Under the pieces are notes generated by a model. It was not told the DNA's origin. It worked only from the letters and a program-made list of their open reading frames with translations, and made no database searches. From contig JAITEC010000138.1 of assembly GCA_031282225.1 (NCBI GenBank), forward strand, positions 1 to 9,232: a stretch of DNA of 9,232 nt, written 5' to 3'. The position numbers and the translations under genes were made by a program. The DNA comes from Oscillospiraceae bacterium (lineage in GTDB: Bacteria > Bacillota > Clostridia > Oscillospirales > Oscillospiraceae). This document shows, one piece after another, positions 6,331 through 9,232 of the stretch (position 1 is its first letter; each line of letters starts with the position of its first letter).

Positions 6331-7265
6331 TCGCTCGCCCCTTTGATAACGACCTCGGCCTCTGCCATGATCTCGCTTATGATATCCGCCGCACGCTGGC
6401 GCTTTTTCACCATGCCGGCGACCTGCCCGGCCAAGAAGCAGCCGTGTTCGGCGTCGCCCTCGACGGCAGCCAGCCTGAGCGCTCCGACGCCGAGTTTCTC
6501 CAGATCCTCGTCGGGCAGGGCGCTGTCGTACTCCGCCTTGAGATACGCGCGGGAAAACGGGGTCTTCAAGCTGCGAACAGCGTGCCCCAAGCGCCTTCCC
6601 GTCACTACAGTGGCAATATCGCTTGCCTTGATTATCTTGTCTTTGTAATTATCGTGGATGGAACACTCGTCGGCCACCAGGAACCGAGTGCCTATCTGGA
6701 CCCCGCACGCGCCGAGCGCGCGGACGGCGGCAAACCCGCGGCCGTCCGCGATGCCGCCCGCCGCGATAACGGGTATGCCAACGGCGTCGCACACCTGCGG
6801 GACGAGCACGAGCGTGCTCGTGTCGCCCACGTGGCCGCCGCTCTCGCCGCCTTCGGCTATGACGGCTGACGCGCCGGAGCGCTCCATCATCCGCGCGAGC
6901 GCAACGGACGCAACGACCGGGATCACGGCTACGCCGGAGTCGATCCACATCTTCATGTACTTTGACGGATTGCCAGCGCCGGTGGTCACAACGGACACGC
7001 CCATGTCGGCGACAGTCCGTGCGACCTCGCCGGCATATGGACTCATCAGCATCACGTTGACCCCGAAAGGCCTGTCGGTGAGACTGCGCGCCCTGGCTAC
7101 CTGGCGGCTTAAATATCCCGCATCGGCGCTCATGGCCGATATTATGCCCAGGCCGCCGCCGTTTGAGACGGCGGCGGCGAGCGTCCCGTCGGATACCCAA
7201 GCCATGCCGCCTTGTATTATTGGGTGCTCTATGCCCAGGAGCCCGCAAATCGGAGAGTTTATCAT
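6318..7265 (-). CDS. fabK: FMN-dependent enoyl-ACP reductase II
   Basis: A 315-residue flavoprotein of the FabK/nitronate monooxygenase fold. It reduces trans-2-enoyl-ACP, the last step of each elongation round. MINSPICGLLGIEHPIIQGGMAW is the typical start region, AEGGESGGHVG at 138-147 carries His145 (equivalent to the catalytic histidine of pneumococcal FabK), and VIAAGGIADGRG with GVQIGTRFL form the flavin-phosphate-binding part. Nitronate monooxygenases look similar, but the neighbours settle the call as FabK. The ATG at 7265 lies 18 bases after acpP and has only a weak binding site (AGGA, about 12 bases away), so coupling to acpP is likely. FabK is not inhibited by triclosan, a property of the family. 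The gene is third in the operon and overlaps fabD by 13 bases. Confidence 0.95.
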   Translation of the reverse strand: MINSPICGLLGIEHPIIQGGMAWVSDGTLAAAVSNGGGLGIISAMSADAGYLSRQVARARSLTDRPFGVNVMLMSPYAGEVARTVADMGVSVVTTGAGNPSKYMKMWIDSGVAVIPVVASVALARMMERSGASAVIAEGGESGGHVGDTSTLVLVPQVCDAVGIPVIAAGGIADGRGFAAVRALGACGVQIGTRFLVADECSIHDNYKDKIIKASDIATVVTGRRLGHAVRSLKTPFSRAYLKAEYDSALPDEDLEKLGVGALRLAAVEGDAEHGCFLAGQVAGMVKKRQRAADIISEIMAEAEVVIKGASEWAV

Positions 7266-7283
7266 AGGCTCACAGGTTCCTGC

Positions 7284-7502
7284 TCACAACTTTGACTCGA
7301 CAAAATCGACAAGTTCGCCAACCGTGCTTATCTTGCCCTCGAGCTCAAGCTCGACTCCCAGATCGCTTTCGAGCTGCATCACCATCTCCACCGTGTCGAG
7401 CGAGTCGATCCCCAGATCCTCCAGTGAACTGTCACGGCTGACCGAGTCCGCAGCGAGCCCCAAGTGTTCCGCTATAATTTCCGCTATTTTTTCGAAAACC
7501 AT
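7284..7502 (-). CDS. acpP: Acyl carrier protein
   Basis: A 72-residue acidic protein that carries growing acyl chains on a 4'-phosphopantetheine arm. The attachment residue is Ser34 in GIDSLDTVEMV; the usual motif has Ala or Ser where this one has Ile32. The segment after helix II (LGVELELEGKISTVGELVDFV) is about two residues shorter than in Escherichia coli ACP. The ATG at 7502 is chosen because MVFEKIAEIIAEHLG is the normal first helix and GAGG lies eight bases upstream. The frame extends further into fabH, but that part is not ACP-like. It starts 17 bases after fabH, as the second gene of the operon. Confidence 0.97.
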   Translation of the reverse strand: MVFEKIAEIIAEHLGLAADSVSRDSSLEDLGIDSLDTVEMVMQLESDLGVELELEGKISTVGELVDFVESKL

Positions 7503-7519
7503 GATAAATACCTCTTCCC

Positions 7520-8473
7520 TTACCACCTTATAATGCATGCGGCGCTCGTGAGGCCGCCTCCAAAACTGCACAGCGCCAGCGCGTCGCCTCGCCGCAGCCT
7601 GCCGCCCCTGTTCATCTCGTCGAGCAAGATGGGGATGCTCGCGGCCGATGTGTTGCCGTATCGGTCGATATTGGAGCAAAACCTCTCGCGCGGTATGTCA
7701 AGGCGCCGCGCCGCGCCGTCTATTATCCTGATATTGGCTTGATGCGGTATGACCCACGCTATATCGCCGGGAGTCAAACCGGCATCCGCCGTGACGTCCG
7801 CTATATCCGTGCAAAACGCTGTGACGGCGAACTTATATGTCTCCTGCCCGTTCATGGACACGTATGGGTACGGCGGTTCGCGTTGGTAAAACGGAGAGCC
7901 GCCCTGCCATCCGGCGACTTTTATGACACCGTCCCCGCCGCGCGCCGTGAGTTTTGAGGATAGGTATCCGCTGCCCGCGCCCAACACGGCGGCGCCGGCG
8001 CCATCGCCGAAGATTACGCACGTCCGCCTGTCGCTCCAGTCCACAAGGGCGCTCATGCGCTCCGCGCCGATCACAAGCGCTCTTTGTACCTTTTGCCGCG
8101 AAAAAAAACCGGCGGCGACGTCGAGGGCATATATAAATCCTGAACACGCGGCAGAGATGTCCAGCGCCGGGCACGATGCGCCGAGGAGTTCCTGCACGGA
8201 ACACGCCACGGACGGGCAGACATTGTCCCCGCTGATTGTGGCGCACAGTATGAGGCCGAGATCGCCGGGGTCGACGCCGCTCGCTTCGATTGCCGATTTC
8301 GCGGCGCCGTATGCCAGTTGCACGGTAGATTCGGTAGTGCAGACCCGGCGCTCGCGTACGCCGACCCGCTGCGTTATCCACTCGTCGCCCGTGTCGACAC
8401 GTTGTCCCAGTTCGTCATTGGCAACAACGCGTTTTGGTACACAATGACCCGTGCCCAGAATACTAAAACTCAT
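7520..8473 (-). CDS. fabH: Beta-ketoacyl-ACP synthase III
   Basis: A 317-residue FabH that starts fatty-acid synthesis by condensing acetyl-CoA (or a branched acyl-CoA) with malonyl-ACP. The catalytic triad is visible: Cys110 in DISAACSGF, His244 in PHQANIRI and Asn274 in DRYGNTSAASIP. FGDGAGA at 155-161 and the C-terminal FGGGLTS are the usual glycine-rich structural motifs. The length is normal. The ATG at 8473 is preceded by GAGG ten bases upstream. As first gene of the operon it follows a promoter and a leader of about 70 bases. The primer preference (acetyl or branched) cannot be judged from the sequence. Confidence 0.97.
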   Translation of the reverse strand: MSFSILGTGHCVPKRVVANDELGQRVDTGDEWITQRVGVRERRVCTTESTVQLAYGAAKSAIEASGVDPGDLGLILCATISGDNVCPSVACSVQELLGASCPALDISAACSGFIYALDVAAGFFSRQKVQRALVIGAERMSALVDWSDRRTCVIFGDGAGAAVLGAGSGYLSSKLTARGGDGVIKVAGWQGGSPFYQREPPYPYVSMNGQETYKFAVTAFCTDIADVTADAGLTPGDIAWVIPHQANIRIIDGAARRLDIPRERFCSNIDRYGNTSAASIPILLDEMNRGGRLRRGDALALCSFGGGLTSAACIIRW

Positions 8474-8519
8474 GTAAAAACGTCCTCAGGCGGATCTTCT
8501 TATAATTTCGGCAGCGCTT

Positions 8520-8539
8520 GCCCCGCCGCCGTTCGGGGC
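8520..8539 (-). promoter_or_regulatory. GC-rich hairpin at the 5' end of the fabH leader
   Basis: GCCCCG and CGGGGC pair around an 8-base loop, only a few bases after the predicted transcription start. It may stabilise the mRNA end or be a weak terminator for ackA, but no T run follows. No FapR- or FabT-like operator palindrome was recognised near it. Confidence 0.35.
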
Positions 8540-8549
8540 GTGTGAACGA

Positions 8550-8578
8550 ATACTACAGCATGCGCGGGTATATGTCAA
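8550..8578 (-). promoter_or_regulatory. Sigma-A promoter of fabH-acpP-fabK-fabD
   Basis: A perfect -35 TTGACA (8578-8573), a 17-base spacer, and TAGTAT (8555-8550) as the -10 box. Transcription should start near 8543. The -35 box overlaps the TGA stop codon of ackA, the same arrangement as at the fabD/rpsF junction. Confidence 0.75.
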
Positions 8579-9232
8579 GCGCTTATATTTGAGACAAGTT
8601 GCTTTGTGTCGCGCGCTATGACGAGTTCCTCGTTTGTGGGGATGACAAAAACGCGTGAGTTTGAGCCCTCTCCCGTTATCTCCGCGAGGACGCCGCGCGT
8701 CTTGTTTTTCTCCTTGTCGATAGTAATACCTATCCCGCCGAGCCGCTCTACTATGGCCTCGCGCGCCGAGGGGGAGTTCTCTCCGAGCCCGGCTGTGAAT
8801 ACTATTGCGTCCGCGCCGCCGAGCACGCCGATGTACGAGCTGACATATTTAAGCGTCTGGTAGTAGAATATCTCGAGCGCGAGGCGTGCACGGGCGTTGC
8901 CGCTCCCCGCCGCTGCCTCTATGTCGCGGAAGTCGGACGACACGCCCGACACGCCGAGCACGCCGGACTCTTTGTTTAATATAGTGATGACATCCCCGAG
9001 CGAGATGCCGGCTCTGTCGGACACGAACTGTATTACAGCGGGGTCTATGCTACCGCTGCGCGTCCCCATGGGAAGCCCTTCGAGCGGGGTGAGGCCCATC
9101 GTGGTATCTACGCACTTCCCGCCGAGCACGGCGGCTATGGACGAGCCGTTGCCGAGGTGGCACGTGACGACGCGGGAACTCTCGGCTGGGACATCCAAGA
9201 GCTCACTGGCTCTTGCCGACACATAGCGGTGC
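8575..9232 (-). CDS. ackA: Acetate kinase, C-terminal part (5' end outside the window)
   Basis: Acetate kinase interconverts acetate plus ATP and acetyl phosphate plus ADP, the ATP-yielding last step of acetate fermentation. About 218 of the usual 400 residues are present. The frame is open through the window edge (HRYVSARASELL), so the GTG at 9222-9220 is an internal valine, not a start. Signatures are CHLGNGSS, TPLEGLPMGTRSG with the catalytic Arg, VFTAGLGENS (nucleotide-binding end of the fold) and PTNEELVIARDT near the C-terminus. Propionate kinase is a close relative and cannot be fully excluded. A phosphotransacetylase gene (pta), often just upstream, would lie outside the window. The stop codon TGA is shared with the -35 box of the fab promoter. 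Confidence 0.95.
   Translation of the reverse strand, partial: HRYVSARASELLDVPAESSRVVTCHLGNGSSIAAVLGGKCVDTTMGLTPLEGLPMGTRSGSIDPAVIQFVSDRAGISLGDVITILNKESGVLGVSGVSSDFRDIEAAAGSGNARARLALEIFYYQTLKYVSSYIGVLGGADAIVFTAGLGENSPSAREAIVERLGGIGITIDKEKNKTRGVLAEITGEGSNSRVFVIPTNEELVIARDTKQLVSNISA

Noticed and set aside
6018..6869. A 283-codon plus-strand frame opposite fabD and fabK
   Set aside because: It crosses the boundary of two well-identified genes on the other strand and its translation has no recognisable domain.
7503..7679. N-terminal extension of the acyl carrier protein
   Set aside because: It overlaps the fabH coding end and is unlike any ACP; the ATG at 7502 has its own binding site and gives the normal length.
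8520..8539. Rho-independent terminator for ackA
   Set aside because: The stem is GC-rich but no T run follows and it lies downstream of a strong promoter, inside the predicted fabH leader.
9220..9222. GTG as start of acetate kinase
   Set aside because: The frame continues upstream with the conserved HRY sequence, so this is an internal valine of a gene cut by the window edge.

Overview
The window looks like the chromosome of a GC-rich, anaerobic, fermentative Firmicute of the Clostridia type. This is inferred from several things seen together: FabK as the enoyl-ACP reductase, a glycyl-radical enzyme, acetate kinase, an rpsF-ssb-rpsR operon, strong GGAGG ribosome binding sites and sigma-A type TTGACA promoters. 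No genus can be named from the sequence alone.

Layout, reading the main strand (minus, right to left). (1) 9232-8575: the C-terminal half or so of acetate kinase (ackA), cut by the window edge. (2) 8473-5455: a four-gene fatty-acid synthesis operon, fabH-acpP-fabK-fabD, with gaps of 17-18 bases or an overlap between genes, and a TTGACA promoter that overlaps the ackA stop codon. (3) 5352-4261: rpsF-ssb-rpsR, with its own TTGACA promoter overlapping the fabD stop codon and a GC-rich hairpin terminator after rpsR. rpsR starts with TTG. (4) 4168-1724: one 814-residue glycyl-radical enzyme of the eliminase/decarboxylase type (Cys-x-Glu active site, not the Cys-Cys of true pyruvate formate-lyase). 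Its substrate cannot be assigned, and no activating enzyme lies beside it. (5) 1641-1689: a perfect 21-bp inverted repeat with a 7-base loop. (6) 1597-981: a gene for an exported protein of unknown function whose signal peptide is put out of frame by a run of seven A. (7) 139-1041, plus strand: an EamA-type drug/metabolite transporter, visibly AT-rich compared with the rest and convergent with (6), their 3' ends overlapping by 61 bases. (8) 2-94, plus strand: an open frame that runs in from the left edge and may be the end of a truncated gene.

How they fit together: FabD and FabH supply malonyl-ACP and the first condensation on the ACP made by acpP, and FabK performs the last reduction of each elongation cycle. 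Acetate kinase interconverts acetate and acetyl phosphate in the same acetyl-CoA economy. The ribosomal/SSB operon is ordinary housekeeping. The left third, with its orphan glycyl-radical enzyme, long palindrome, broken exported-protein gene and AT-rich transporter, is the accessory part. I saw no CRISPR array, tRNA, rRNA, transposase or recognised riboswitch. I found no clear new multi-gene system; the best candidates for a second look are the unassigned glycyl-radical enzyme and the A7-frameshifted exported protein.
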